DNA from: Erysipelotrichaceae bacterium
Lineage (GTDB): Bacteria > Bacillota_I > Bacilli_A > Erysipelotrichales > Erysipelotrichaceae
Length of the DNA stretch: 64,000 bases
Reading direction: 5' to 3'
NCBI GenBank assembly: GCA_024684175.1
Contig: JAIKXJ010000008.1
Coordinates: forward strand, 84,599 to 148,598
The first letter of the stretch is position 1. Every line of letters begins with the position of its first letter. The notes below the pieces were generated by a model, which made no database searches, was not told the DNA's origin, and saw only the letters and a program-made list of their open reading frames with translations. Position numbers and translations under genes: made by a program. Shown piece by piece: positions 52,145-60,923 of the stretch.

Positions 52145-54136
52145 CTACAGCATCGAAGAACCGCCGGTGACGATCCAGCAGGCCAGGATGGCGATGATGA
52201 AAGCGCCGGTAAAGACGTTGTGGGTCTTGCGGTAACAGAACGTCCCGATCAAAGAGAAGAACAACACCTGCGGAACGAACAGTATCAGCAAAGACATGAA
52301 CGGTCCGCCGAAGGTGCTTCCGAACAGGAGGTCGGCACCCGGCGAGATATCTAGGAAGAACGGGATATATTCCAGCAGGACGATGATTAGTACGCCGCCT
52401 GCCATCAGGAAGAAATTCTTGAACCATTCGCCCAGGAAAGCAAAGAGGCCTCTGCGGTAGCTGGCCTTCGTCTTGAAAACCGCAAAGATCTTGGAATTGT
52501 TCATCATATAGAACAGGACGAAGACCGGGATGTAGACGAGGAACTGCAGGAAGCGGGCAAACGTGAACGGACGGAAAAACGGCCAGATGATCCTTAAGTC
52601 AAGATGGAAGACCAGCGTAAAGATCCGGTTGACCAGATAGACCATTCCCGTCAGAAGGAACGAAAGGATGAGGGCCTTGCAGAAAAGGACCCAGTCGATA
52701 TGCGTCTGTTCGTAAGCTCCGGCAAATCCTTTGATGAAGGCGTTTTTGCCCAGACCTTTCCTCTTTCTTGAGATCGCCGAAATGAGATTGGAAACGGCCA
52801 TGACCAGGATCAGGAAACCGTACCAGCTCAGGAAACCGTTGCCGACCGTCATGCGGAAGATGTTTTCAGGTAACGGCAGCAGTCCGTGGCCCAACTGGGT
52901 CATGAACGGGAACGAAAGTCCGGCGATGAATACGGTGAACAAGGCACCGCCCCACCAGGCTTTCCTGCTCATGAGGGTCTTTTCTTCCGGGATCGGCTGG
53001 ACGAGGTCGATGAACATATCCTTTTCCAAAAGGAAAGACATGAGCGGGAACATCGCCAGCAGAGTCAGCAGCATCGCCCCCAAGGTCAGCCACTCTTTGT
53101 TCATCGCCGTCAGATCGTCATAAGGCAAAGAAGAACGGTGACCGCAAGCCTGATCGAACCAGTCGAGCGCAACGCTCAGACCCTTTGCGTTATGGGTCGT
53201 CAGACGGTGGTTGGTATATAAAAGCTCCATCCTTCTTGCCGATCCGTCGGCAAAGTTTCCGTACGTCGTGTTCCAGGCGGCCTTGTCGGCACTCGTTCCG
53301 AGGAACTCGCAGCGAAGCGGCGTCTTCAATAAAGCATCCGATACGACCGGTGCATAATCACGGAAATAGGAAAATTCATCGTACTTTGCCTGCAGCAAAA
53401 GCACATTATTGAAACGGATCGAAGGATCATAGACACTGTCGCGGAACAGTTCTCCGCATTGTAAGACGGTCGCGACCGGCTGTATCGGTGTGCCCGCATA
53501 AGCGGCAGCCACGCTCCAGCTCGACCAGGTCCCCATAGAGTGTCCGCTCAAAGCCATCTTTTTATTGTCGACATAAGGGAGCTCCGAGAGATATTTATAG
53601 GCATCGATACCGCCGCAGCTGGAATCGATGATCGCATTCCCGTGACTGTCTTTGGAATAATGATCGTCAAAGAACGAGAGATTGGAGAAGTTCATCATCA
53701 GTTTGTAACGTCCGGGCCCCGTGATATCCACAAAAGTCCCGTCCGCTGCCGAATCATTGCCGTAGTTGACCGTGACCTTGTGGTCGACGTATCCGCGATT
53801 GAAAAGACCGGCCTTTGAAGATCCGTGTCCGTATTCATCCAGCGCCAATACGACATAGCCTCTTCTGGAGAGTTCGATCGAATAAGCGGCACAGGTCTCG
53901 TGATCGTTCTGGTAGCCGTGCAGCAGCAAGACCGCGGGTGCCTTGTCGGTCTCGGATACGCCGTTTGGTCTGTAGAGCTTGTAGCTGAGCTTTCCCGCCC
54001 GGGTAGAAAGCTTTCCTTCGCTGACCGTCACGGTATTTTCGCCTGTCTGAACGACATTGGCCATAAACATGCAGGCACATGCCGCCCCAAGCATGAGTAC
54101 CAGCAGAATGAGTTTGAAAATCCCCTTGGCTTTCAT
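52145..54136 (-). CDS. Alpha/beta hydrolase fused to a polytopic membrane domain
   Basis: A 663-residue protein. An N-terminal helix (residues 7-25) exports residues about 40-345, an alpha/beta hydrolase with VLLLHGYQNDHETC near 68-81, LALDEYGHGSS near 97 and the nucleophile elbow GHSMGTWSSW near 199-208. Residues about 350-663 contain eight or nine transmembrane helices (LGAMLLTLLAMFPLMSFLL, GALFTVFIAGLSFPFM, FLLTGMVYLVNRIFTL, LIIVLLEYIPFFL and more). This suggests an outward-facing esterase or lipase held by a membrane domain that may move or present lipid substrates. Single gene. Confidence 0.82.
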   Translation of the reverse strand: MKAKGIFKLILLVLMLGAACACMFMANVVQTGENTVTVSEGKLSTRAGKLSYKLYRPNGVSETDKAPAVLLLHGYQNDHETCAAYSIELSRRGYVVLALDEYGHGSSKAGLFNRGYVDHKVTVNYGNDSAADGTFVDITGPGRYKLMMNFSNLSFFDDHYSKDSHGNAIIDSSCGGIDAYKYLSELPYVDNKKMALSGHSMGTWSSWSVAAAYAGTPIQPVATVLQCGELFRDSVYDPSIRFNNVLLLQAKYDEFSYFRDYAPVVSDALLKTPLRCEFLGTSADKAAWNTTYGNFADGSARRMELLYTNHRLTTHNAKGLSVALDWFDQACGHRSSLPYDDLTAMNKEWLTLGAMLLTLLAMFPLMSFLLEKDMFIDLVQPIPEEKTLMSRKAWWGGALFTVFIAGLSFPFMTQLGHGLLPLPENIFRMTVGNGFLSWYGFLILVMAVSNLISAISRKRKGLGKNAFIKGFAGAYEQTHIDWVLFCKALILSFLLTGMVYLVNRIFTLVFHLDLRIIWPFFRPFTFARFLQFLVYIPVFVLFYMMNNSKIFAVFKTKASYRRGLFAFLGEWFKNFFLMAGGVLIIVLLEYIPFFLDISPGADLLFGSTFGGPFMSLLILFVPQVLFFSLIGTFCYRKTHNVFTGAFIIAILACWIVTGGSSML

Positions 54137-54185
54137 GTTTGCCTCCTATGATATTTTTTGTATGTTGATCTACTATAACTATATC

Positions 54186-54512
54186 TTATCTGTTTCTCTT
54201 TTGACAAAACACCAAACGAAAAGAAGCCGGATGCCTCTTTGTCTGTTTTATGCTCTGTCGTTGGCTTCGCTTGCGGTCCCGGAGACCGATGATCTCCTGT
54301 CTCTTTATCTTGCGGATGAGGAAGAAGCCATACAGACACAGCACGAATTCAAGGCCTGCGATATATGCGGTGATCCGGTCCGAGACCTCACCGATCTCCG
54401 CCGCACTGATCGCGGCAACACCCATAAAGGCAGGGACATCGTGAATGAAGCGGAAAAGGATCTTATGCTTTTCCGATAAGTGTATTCCGTTTTGAAAGAA
54501 GCTTCCACATAT
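54186..54512 (-). pseudogene. Possible N-truncated membrane protein remnant
   Basis: The frame is open from an in-frame TGA (54513-54515) to the stop at 54186, about 108 codons. The first ATG is at 54425 and lacks a ribosome site, and no start codon exists upstream. The translation HKILFRFIHDVPAFMGVAA, EIGEVSDRITAYIAGLEFVLCLYGFFLIRKIKRQ looks protein-like with one or two membrane helices. It may be the decayed 3' end of a membrane protein gene; the start of the MFS gene region overlaps where its 5' end should be. Confidence 0.35.
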
Positions 54513-54553
54513 TCAAAATACTTTTCGAAAGATATCTTCTACAATGACATTGA

Positions 54554-55705
54554 ATGAACAGAAATAAGATCTTTACGCTTCCCTTCATCATGGTCCTCTT
54601 CATGAGCGTCATCAGCGGAGCGGCATCCTACATGGTCAACCCGATCCTGCCGGCTTTCCTGGTCTCAAAAGGCGCGCCGATGGAACTCACCGGGATCATC
54701 TCATCCCTGATGAGTCTCGTAGCCCTTTTCGGCCGACCGTTTTCCGGAGCGGCCAGTGACCGCTTCAATAAAAAACATCTGATGATCCTCTCCTATGTCA
54801 TGTCGATCTTCTGTCTTTTTCTCTATTCAAAGGCAGACAGCGTGCCGATGATCATCTTCGTCAGGATCCTCAACGGCATCGCCTTCTCCCTGAGCGGAAC
54901 GGTATCGATGGCCTTCGGAGCGGACTTCCTGCCTTTGGACAGGCTGGGGGAGGGCCTCAGCTACATCGGCATCGGAACAGTCGTTTCAACGATGATCGGA
55001 CCGCAGCTGGGCGACATCATCGATGCCCGTTTCGGAATGGAACAGATCTTCGTCTGGGCAAGCGTGCTGAACTTTCTTTGTGCGGTCCTGACCTATCTGA
55101 TCCCCTACAAACCGAGAAATACGGAAAACAGGGGACGCTTCGTCTTCCGTTTCAGTGACTTCTTCGCTTCCCAACTGACGATGTATGTCTTTCTGATCGG
55201 CATGCTGTCGGTAGGAAACGGCATCCTGCTTTACTATCTGAAAGATTTCGGAAGCAGCCGCAACATTGCCGGCATCGGTCTCTTCTATACCGTCAGTTCG
55301 ATCGCAACGGTGCTGACCAAACCTTTTACCGGAAAGTGGCTCGACCGGAAAGGCATGGCCTATACTATCTATCCGGCTTTTCTGATCTCCATCGCCTTTG
55401 CCTTATGCTTCGGTCATGCGCATTCCTTGCCCCTGGTACTGGTCGCTGCCGTCCTGAAAGCGATCGGTCAGGGCAGCGGATCCTCGGCCATCCAGGTCGA
55501 TTCCGTCAGGATGCTGGGGCTTGAGCGGAGCGGCGTCGCTTCCAGCAGCTGTTATATCGGCATGGATCTGGGCAACGTCCTGGGACCGGCCATCGGGGCT
55601 TTCGTCATCTCGAATTCCGGTTACGGAACACTCTTCGATATCTACGCGATCCTGCTGGCGTTATGCATCCCGGTCTATTGCTTCTATTCCCGGAAAAGAT
55701 CCTGA
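54554..55705 (+). CDS. MFS transporter
   Basis: A 383-residue, 12-helix major facilitator. The motif A region between helices 2 and 3 is GRPFSGAASDRFNKKH (residues about 60-75), and a related GKWLDRKGM follows helix 8. N-terminal MVNPILPAFLVSKGAP fits drug:H+ antiporter-1-like members. Substrate unknown. The start codon lies only 8 bases past a TACAAT box, and no ribosome site is visible. It is followed by a gene-free 186-bp stretch. Confidence 0.87.
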   Translation: MNRNKIFTLPFIMVLFMSVISGAASYMVNPILPAFLVSKGAPMELTGIISSLMSLVALFGRPFSGAASDRFNKKHLMILSYVMSIFCLFLYSKADSVPMIIFVRILNGIAFSLSGTVSMAFGADFLPLDRLGEGLSYIGIGTVVSTMIGPQLGDIIDARFGMEQIFVWASVLNFLCAVLTYLIPYKPRNTENRGRFVFRFSDFFASQLTMYVFLIGMLSVGNGILLYYLKDFGSSRNIAGIGLFYTVSSIATVLTKPFTGKWLDRKGMAYTIYPAFLISIAFALCFGHAHSLPLVLVAAVLKAIGQGSGSSAIQVDSVRMLGLERSGVASSSCYIGMDLGNVLGPAIGAFVISNSGYGTLFDIYAILLALCIPVYCFYSRKRS

Positions 55706-55891
55706 GACGGCGGCAGCGAGATTATTGCCATACCGTAAAACAAAAAGCCTTATATTGAACTAGTCAACGAAAGTAGACAGTTTGTAAAAAGGGCTGTTTC
55801 AATTTGGGACAAGTATCATCCGTATCGCTTGATTTACGGTTTTGCCGTTGTTTTGATGCGATGGCTTTTCGCGATCTTTTGATCTTGGTAT
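55706..55891. other. Gene-free stretch with insertion-sequence-like end fragments
   Basis: The segment AGTCAACGAAAGTAGACA (about 55757-55774) and GGGCTGTTTCAATTTGGGAC (about 55790-55809) look like terminal sequences of transposons that I have seen in Bacillota. No transposase frame, target duplication or matching inverted partner is visible. It may be a decayed scar; the assignment is weak. Confidence 0.25.
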
Positions 55892-56230
55892 TCAGCGCGC
55901 CTGTGCGTGATACCAGAACAGGACGAGCGGCGTTTCTTCGCTTTCGGACTTCAAGGCGTGCTTCGTACCTGCGGGAACGAAGAAAGACACCTGATCGTCG
56001 ATCGGAAACTCTTCTTCGGCAACTCTGGCATAGCCTTTCCCCGAAAGGACCATGAACCCCTCGTCAAAGTCATGGACCGCCGGCGGTGTGAACTCGCGTG
56101 CCGTATAGTAGCTGATGCCGGTCGCGCAGTTTTCGCCGCAGCCGTTGGACTCATCAAGAAGCGGATAAGAATAGTGTCCGTTTCCCGAATCCTGTTTTTT
56201 GCTTTCTTTCAGTGTGGCATAGTATTTCAT
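55892..56230 (-). CDS. Small cupin-domain protein
   Basis: A 112-residue single-domain cupin. HDFDEGFMVLSGKGYARVAEEEFPI (residues about 53-77) is cupin motif 1 and DQVSFFVPAGTKHALKSE near 79-96 is motif 2 with His91, a likely metal ligand. The segment CGENCATGISYYTAREFTPPAVH precedes. Such proteins bind sugars or act as small oxygenases or isomerases; nothing specific can be said. Monocistronic. Confidence 0.82.
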   Translation of the reverse strand: MKYYATLKESKKQDSGNGHYSYPLLDESNGCGENCATGISYYTAREFTPPAVHDFDEGFMVLSGKGYARVAEEEFPIDDQVSFFVPAGTKHALKSESEETPLVLFWYHAQAR

Positions 56231-56292
56231 GATCTCGGCCTTCCTTTGCTTCGTTGTTACCTTGTTCTTCTCCTATTATAGTGATTTTTCCG

Positions 56293-56424
56293 CTACCATT
56301 CTTCCCTGATCTTGCGATAGTCGATCTTTTTCCCGATCCTGCGGTAGATCATCCAGAAAATGAACAATTCGATCGCGGTGATCAACGGGTGTTTTTTCAA
56401 AAACAAGATATATCTTTTTAACAT
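56293..56424 (-). CDS. 43-residue putative small membrane protein
   Basis: The frame starts at 56424 and ends with TAG at 56293. Its translation is basic at both ends with one hydrophobic helix in the middle (HPLITAIELFIFWMIYRR) and a C-terminal KKIDYRKIREEW. The codon pattern and charge layout look like a real small membrane protein. The ribosome site GAGCT is weak, and a TATAAT box lies about 25 bp upstream on the same strand. Function unknown. Confidence 0.45.
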   Translation of the reverse strand: MLKRYILFLKKHPLITAIELFIFWMIYRRIGKKIDYRKIREEW

Positions 56425-56618
56425 ATTTGTAAGCTCTTGATAACATTATTATAATCAATGCCGTCCTATCGGAGCCCGGACAATATCGGATCAAAAAGAC
56501 AAAAGTCTCCGCAAGAGGGGATGCTTTGTTTCCTTACCGGCCTGTTCTCTGCAGACGGTGTTGTTTATGCCTGCACCGGATTCAGGTATAATGATTTTAT
56601 ATAAGGACTAACAAAATA

Positions 56619-57539
56619 ATGATAAAGAAACTTAGAGATCAGATCAATTCTTATTTCGTAGGAAAAGAAGGAGTCGTGGATGATCTTTTGATCTGTCTTC
56701 TTTCCAAAGGCCATGTCCTACTTGAAGATGTGCCCGGTGTCGGCAAGACCACGCTGGCACGTATCCTTTCTTCCAGCATCGACTGCAGTTTCGGCCGGAT
56801 CCAGTTTACTCCGGATACCTTGCCGTCGGATGTGACCGGTGTCTCGATCTACAACATGATGAGCGGAGAATTTACCTATAAGGAAGGCGCCGTCATGCGT
56901 CAATTGATCCTGGCTGACGAGATCAACCGGACCTCACCGAAGACCCAGGCCGCCTTACTGGAAGCTATGGCTGAGGGACAAGTCAGCGTCGACGGTCAGA
57001 AACATCAGCTTCCGCAGCCCTTTATGGTCATCGCGACCCAGAACCCGATCGAATTCCTCGGGACCTATCCTTTACCGGAAGCGCAGCTGGACCGTTTCAT
57101 GATGAAGCTTTCGATCGGTTATCTCGACAAGGACGAAGAGATACGATTAGGCAGAGATTTTCTTAACGGAAAGACTGTTGAGGTCCCGCCGGCCGTCTGC
57201 AAGAGCGAAGACATCATCGCTTTACAGAAAAAGGTCGAAGAGATCCATGTCAGTGACTGTCTTTTGAAATATGTTCAAAACATCATCGCCGCAAGCAGGG
57301 AAGATGAAAACTTCGTCTTAGGCGCCAGTCCCCGGGCGATGATGATGCTGATACGAGCCGCACAGGCCAGCGCGCTGATCGAAGGAAGGGACTTCGTCAA
57401 ACCGGACGACGTCCGAAGAGTGGCAGTCAATATCCTGCACCACCGGCTGGTCCTGAGCTCCGAAGCCCGGATCCTCAAAAAGAACGTCGATTCCCTTCTT
57501 AAAAAGCTTATATCCTCTATAGAGATCCCGATGGAGTGA
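56619..57539 (+). CDS. MoxR-family AAA+ ATPase
   Basis: A 306-residue AAA+ ATPase of the MoxR group. Walker A is GVGKTT in LEDVPGVGKTTLARIL (residues about 34-49). IQFTPDTLPSDVTGVSIYN, LADEINRTSPKTQAALLEAMAEGQV (Walker B and following helix) and IATQNPIEFLGTYPLPEAQLDRF (sensor 1) are all canonical. MoxR proteins act as chaperones for assembly of complexes, working with DUF58 proteins. It begins a three-gene operon with the DUF58 and transglutaminase genes; a TATAAT box lies 20 bp before its ribosome site AAGGA. Confidence 0.92.
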   Translation: MIKKLRDQINSYFVGKEGVVDDLLICLLSKGHVLLEDVPGVGKTTLARILSSSIDCSFGRIQFTPDTLPSDVTGVSIYNMMSGEFTYKEGAVMRQLILADEINRTSPKTQAALLEAMAEGQVSVDGQKHQLPQPFMVIATQNPIEFLGTYPLPEAQLDRFMMKLSIGYLDKDEEIRLGRDFLNGKTVEVPPAVCKSEDIIALQKKVEEIHVSDCLLKYVQNIIAASREDENFVLGASPRAMMMLIRAAQASALIEGRDFVKPDDVRRVAVNILHHRLVLSSEARILKKNVDSLLKKLISSIEIPME

Positions 57540-57542
57540 GGA

Positions 57543-58709
57543 ATGCGCAGAAACCGGATCATCTTATTGATTTTGTGGAGCCTTTCCCTGATCTTTATCA
57601 CCGTTTCCGGTACACAGGCCGCTTATGGTTTTTTTATATTGCTTACGATGATCCCTTTTCTGTCGCTTTTCTATATATTTCTGGTCAACCATTATTTCAG
57701 GATCTATCAGCACATCAACGGTCACGATCTGATCGCCAATCATCGCTCCGATTATAAATTCGTCCTGCAGAACGACAGCTTCATTCCCTTTTCCGGCATC
57801 CGTGTCCTTTTCTTCCCGGATTTTTCTTCCGTCAGCGAACGGGATATGCAAAGCGAATACGAACTCTTCTTCGGCGGCCGTATCGTCAAACAGAACTCTC
57901 TGATCTGCCGCTACCGCGGCGAATACCACATCGGCATCAAAGCCGTTGTGATCCAGGACTTCTTCCGGCTCTTCAGCTTTACCCGCGATTTGAAACGGCC
58001 GCTCTTCGTCAGAGTGCGACCGGATATCATCCGGCTCGATGATCTCAGATCGAACAAGGAGACCTTGAATACCTTAAGAGAAAACAGGTACAAGCGCAAT
58101 GTCGCCGACCTGCTGCTGAGAGACTACATCCCCGGTGACGATCTCAAACTCATCAACTGGAAAGTATCTGCCGCTTTGCAGAAACTGATGGTCAGACAGA
58201 TGAGCGGCGAAGAGCGTCAGGGTATCGCTTTGATCATGGACTCCTGCCGCTATACGGAAGACCCAAAAGAATATCTGCCCGTGGAAAACAAGATCCTGGA
58301 GACCGTCATTGCCCTGGACCTTTTCTTCCTGCAGAAAGCGATCCCGGTGAGCATTTATCTTGAAGAAGAGTCAGTGGAAGAATTGAGCGGCGATTCCCTG
58401 CAAAGTTTTGAGGCTAACTATGAAAGGCTTTCGGCTTTTCACTTCAGCGGCGCCAAAAGACCGGCCGTCCTGTGTGAGAAGATCCTATCCTCAAATACGC
58501 TCTTTGATAAAACGATGGTCTTTCTGATCGTCAGCCGGATGGATCCGTCCTATTCCTCTTTGACAGAACATCTGCAGCAGCACGATATACCGCTGACTCT
58601 CATCGTGGTCAACGATCAGCCCGATGCTGGCGTGAGTCAAATTCAAAACAACGAAAATTCCGGTCTCATCTTCATCAAAACGGACGCCGATCTAAGAGAG
58701 GTCCAATGA
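57543..58709 (+). CDS. DUF58-domain protein of the MoxR operon
   Basis: A 388-residue protein. Two N-terminal transmembrane helices (IILLILWSLSLIFITVSG and FFILLTMIPFLSLFYIFLV) are followed by a beta region and the DUF58 core LLRDYIPGDDLKLINWKVSAALQKLMVRQM near 192-222. The C-terminal part resembles a von Willebrand A fold (QGIALIMDSCRY, with an incomplete MIDAS). It is the usual partner of MoxR. It begins 3 bp after moxR and overlaps the transglutaminase gene by 4 bp. Confidence 0.88.
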   Translation: MRRNRIILLILWSLSLIFITVSGTQAAYGFFILLTMIPFLSLFYIFLVNHYFRIYQHINGHDLIANHRSDYKFVLQNDSFIPFSGIRVLFFPDFSSVSERDMQSEYELFFGGRIVKQNSLICRYRGEYHIGIKAVVIQDFFRLFSFTRDLKRPLFVRVRPDIIRLDDLRSNKETLNTLRENRYKRNVADLLLRDYIPGDDLKLINWKVSAALQKLMVRQMSGEERQGIALIMDSCRYTEDPKEYLPVENKILETVIALDLFFLQKAIPVSIYLEEESVEELSGDSLQSFEANYERLSAFHFSGAKRPAVLCEKILSSNTLFDKTMVFLIVSRMDPSYSSLTEHLQQHDIPLTLIVVNDQPDAGVSQIQNNENSGLIFIKTDADLREVQ

Positions 58710-60808
58710 TCTTCGATCTTTTGCGCGACCTCATCCATCTGCTGCCTCTGAGCCTGGCGCTCTGCCTGGGTCTTTTTTCCGATCCGAAGATCGCTGTCGC
58801 ACTGTTTTGCCTCGGTTCGGACTTCCTCTTTCTTTTCCTGCTTTATCAAAAAAAACAAAGACGGCTGCTCATAAGCATATCGCTTGCCGTCGTCTTCCTT
58901 CTCTATTTTCTGATCAACGGCTTGCCGGCAGCTGCTATTCGTTATCTGCTGATCGGCATCCTCTGTTTATCCTGCCTTCTGGTCATCAAAGCGATCGAGC
59001 GCCATATCTTCGGCCGCTATCTGCTGATCGGCATTTGTCTGTTTTTGATCTTTCTGTTCCTCATCAGCAAAACAAAAACAGACAAGATCATCTTCCTGCC
59101 GTTCTTCTTCTTTCTGCTGATCAACATCATCGAGATCATTCAGATCCGCTGGCCCAAACAGGGGAATACCGATCTGAATATGCACACTCTGTATCTGGCT
59201 CCTTTTGTCTTGTTGACGATCCTGCTGCTCGGCCGTTTTCAGCTCCCGGACAAGCCTTACGAATGGACTTTCCTCAAAAATACCGGCTGGTGGATCAGAG
59301 CCCAGTGGGAAAATCTTGCCAATAGATACGGCTTTTCTTCATCTTCAAGCGACAGCGACAGTCTCTTTACCGGATTTTCGGATGTCATATCTATGGGAAA
59401 CGGCATCTATAAAAGTTCCCGCAGGATCATGAACGTCAGTTCCAGCTATTACGGAAAAGATCCCATCAAACTCGGCGGCAAGACCTTCGATACCTTTGAA
59501 GACCTGCGTTGGATCAAGACCGATGAAAGCAGTCTCGACTATAGGACCTACGACGTTCTTGAAAGCCTCTGTGCCGTTCTTTCCTCAGACAAAGATATTT
59601 ATTTCGATCATCTGCGAAACGTCTATCTCGATATCGACTGCAGCGGCATCGTGACTGCCCACGTCTTTCATCCGCTCAAGTCCCTGCCTCATATCGAAAA
59701 AACAACGCTCCGTCAGTCCGGCGGCGATCTCTTTTTTGACGAAGCGATAAAACAGGACTACAAGATCCGCTTTTACCACTTCTTCCGCAATGACGAAGAT
59801 CTCGGAAACACGATCGCCGAACGGAAGCCCGTCGATGCCGGTACCTTCAATGAGGCTTTGAAGATCGTCGCTTCGGCCGATCCGAAGATCTTCACCTTTG
59901 AGGGTTATAAAGACTACCAAAAAACGGTCTATGACATCTATGGCCAAAGACCGCAGCTGTCGGAAAAGACCCTCGGTCTTCTTGAAGAAACGATCGCAGA
60001 TGCCGGCAGCGACTATGAAAAACTGCTGGCCATCGAAGGACTTCTCCGTTCCCTGCAATATGACCTGGAACCCGGTGAACTGCCGGAAAAAGTGGACAGC
60101 GACGCTGATTTTCTTGACTATCTGCTTTTTGAAAATCAGAAAGGCTATTGCGTGCACTATGCGACGGCTTTTGTCCTCTTAGCCAGAGCCCAGGGCTTAC
60201 CTGCCCGCTTTGTTCAGGGTTATACCTTTTCCTTAAGAAACGGCAAGGCCGATGTCCGCTCTTACATGGCCCACGCCTGGCCGGAAGTCTATCTTGACGG
60301 TTTCGGCTGGCTCGACTTTGAACCGACCCCTTCATCCCGTTCGGCAGCAAACACGCAGGAGACCGACCTGGCCGAAGAGATGACGGATAGCGGAAACGAC
60401 CCTGTTCAGAATAATACAAATAAAGTCGATCTTGTACCGATGCTTCTTGCCGGTGCCGCTTTCCTGTTCATCCTGACTCTAGTCTTCAAAGCGATCAATA
60501 TGATCCGTTTTGACCGGCTGCCTTCAAAACAGAAAGTCGGGATCCTGTTCAAACAAAACCTCAGACTGCTTAAACGGATGGGAACGGGCCTCAGAAAAAA
60601 CGAGACCTTAAGCGAGTTTGCCTCAAGACTTAAGAATACCCGTTATTCCCGGACGGCAGATATCCTCTCGGTCTATGAAGAACTGATCTACGGCAGCAGG
60701 CTTGCTGATGAAAATGATGTCGTTTTATTTAAAGAAAACAAAAAGCTGCTGATCAAACTTTTCTTTGACCGGCTCTTCAGCAGGATCCGGATCCGGAAGC
60801 CTGTTTAG
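58706..60808 (+). CDS. Membrane transglutaminase-like protein (TgpA-type)
   Basis: A 700-residue protein. About six N-terminal transmembrane helices (residues 10-190) are followed by an outer domain with a transglutaminase-like core: KGYCVHYATAFVLLARAQGLPARFVQGY near 475-502 supplies the catalytic Cys, AHAWPEVYLDGFGWLDFEPTPS near 522-543 the His and Asp. A further helix near 575-595 (VPMLLAGAAFLFILTLVF) and a cytosolic DUF4129-like tail end the protein. MoxR, DUF58 and TgpA form a widespread operon whose exact job, possibly cell-surface protein modification, is still unclear. Confidence 0.88.
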   Translation: MIFDLLRDLIHLLPLSLALCLGLFSDPKIAVALFCLGSDFLFLFLLYQKKQRRLLISISLAVVFLLYFLINGLPAAAIRYLLIGILCLSCLLVIKAIERHIFGRYLLIGICLFLIFLFLISKTKTDKIIFLPFFFFLLINIIEIIQIRWPKQGNTDLNMHTLYLAPFVLLTILLLGRFQLPDKPYEWTFLKNTGWWIRAQWENLANRYGFSSSSSDSDSLFTGFSDVISMGNGIYKSSRRIMNVSSSYYGKDPIKLGGKTFDTFEDLRWIKTDESSLDYRTYDVLESLCAVLSSDKDIYFDHLRNVYLDIDCSGIVTAHVFHPLKSLPHIEKTTLRQSGGDLFFDEAIKQDYKIRFYHFFRNDEDLGNTIAERKPVDAGTFNEALKIVASADPKIFTFEGYKDYQKTVYDIYGQRPQLSEKTLGLLEETIADAGSDYEKLLAIEGLLRSLQYDLEPGELPEKVDSDADFLDYLLFENQKGYCVHYATAFVLLARAQGLPARFVQGYTFSLRNGKADVRSYMAHAWPEVYLDGFGWLDFEPTPSSRSAANTQETDLAEEMTDSGNDPVQNNTNKVDLVPMLLAGAAFLFILTLVFKAINMIRFDRLPSKQKVGILFKQNLRLLKRMGTGLRKNETLSEFASRLKNTRYSRTADILSVYEELIYGSRLADENDVVLFKENKKLLIKLFFDRLFSRIRIRKPV

Positions 60809-60861
60809 ATCCGGTCTCTCCGGTGACCGTGCACTTTGTGACCTGTGCAATTTATAAAACG

Positions 60862-60883
60862 AAAAAGCCTTTGAAGGCTTTTT
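60862..60883 (+). terminator. Terminator of the moxR operon
   Basis: AAAAAGCCT-TTGA-AGGCTTTTT is a perfect 9-bp stem whose 3' arm ends in T5; it can also serve the convergent PrsW gene. Confidence 0.8.
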
Positions 60884-60923
60884 AAAACAGCGTCTTTCAC
60901 CCGATGGTACTATGTCTGTTAAA

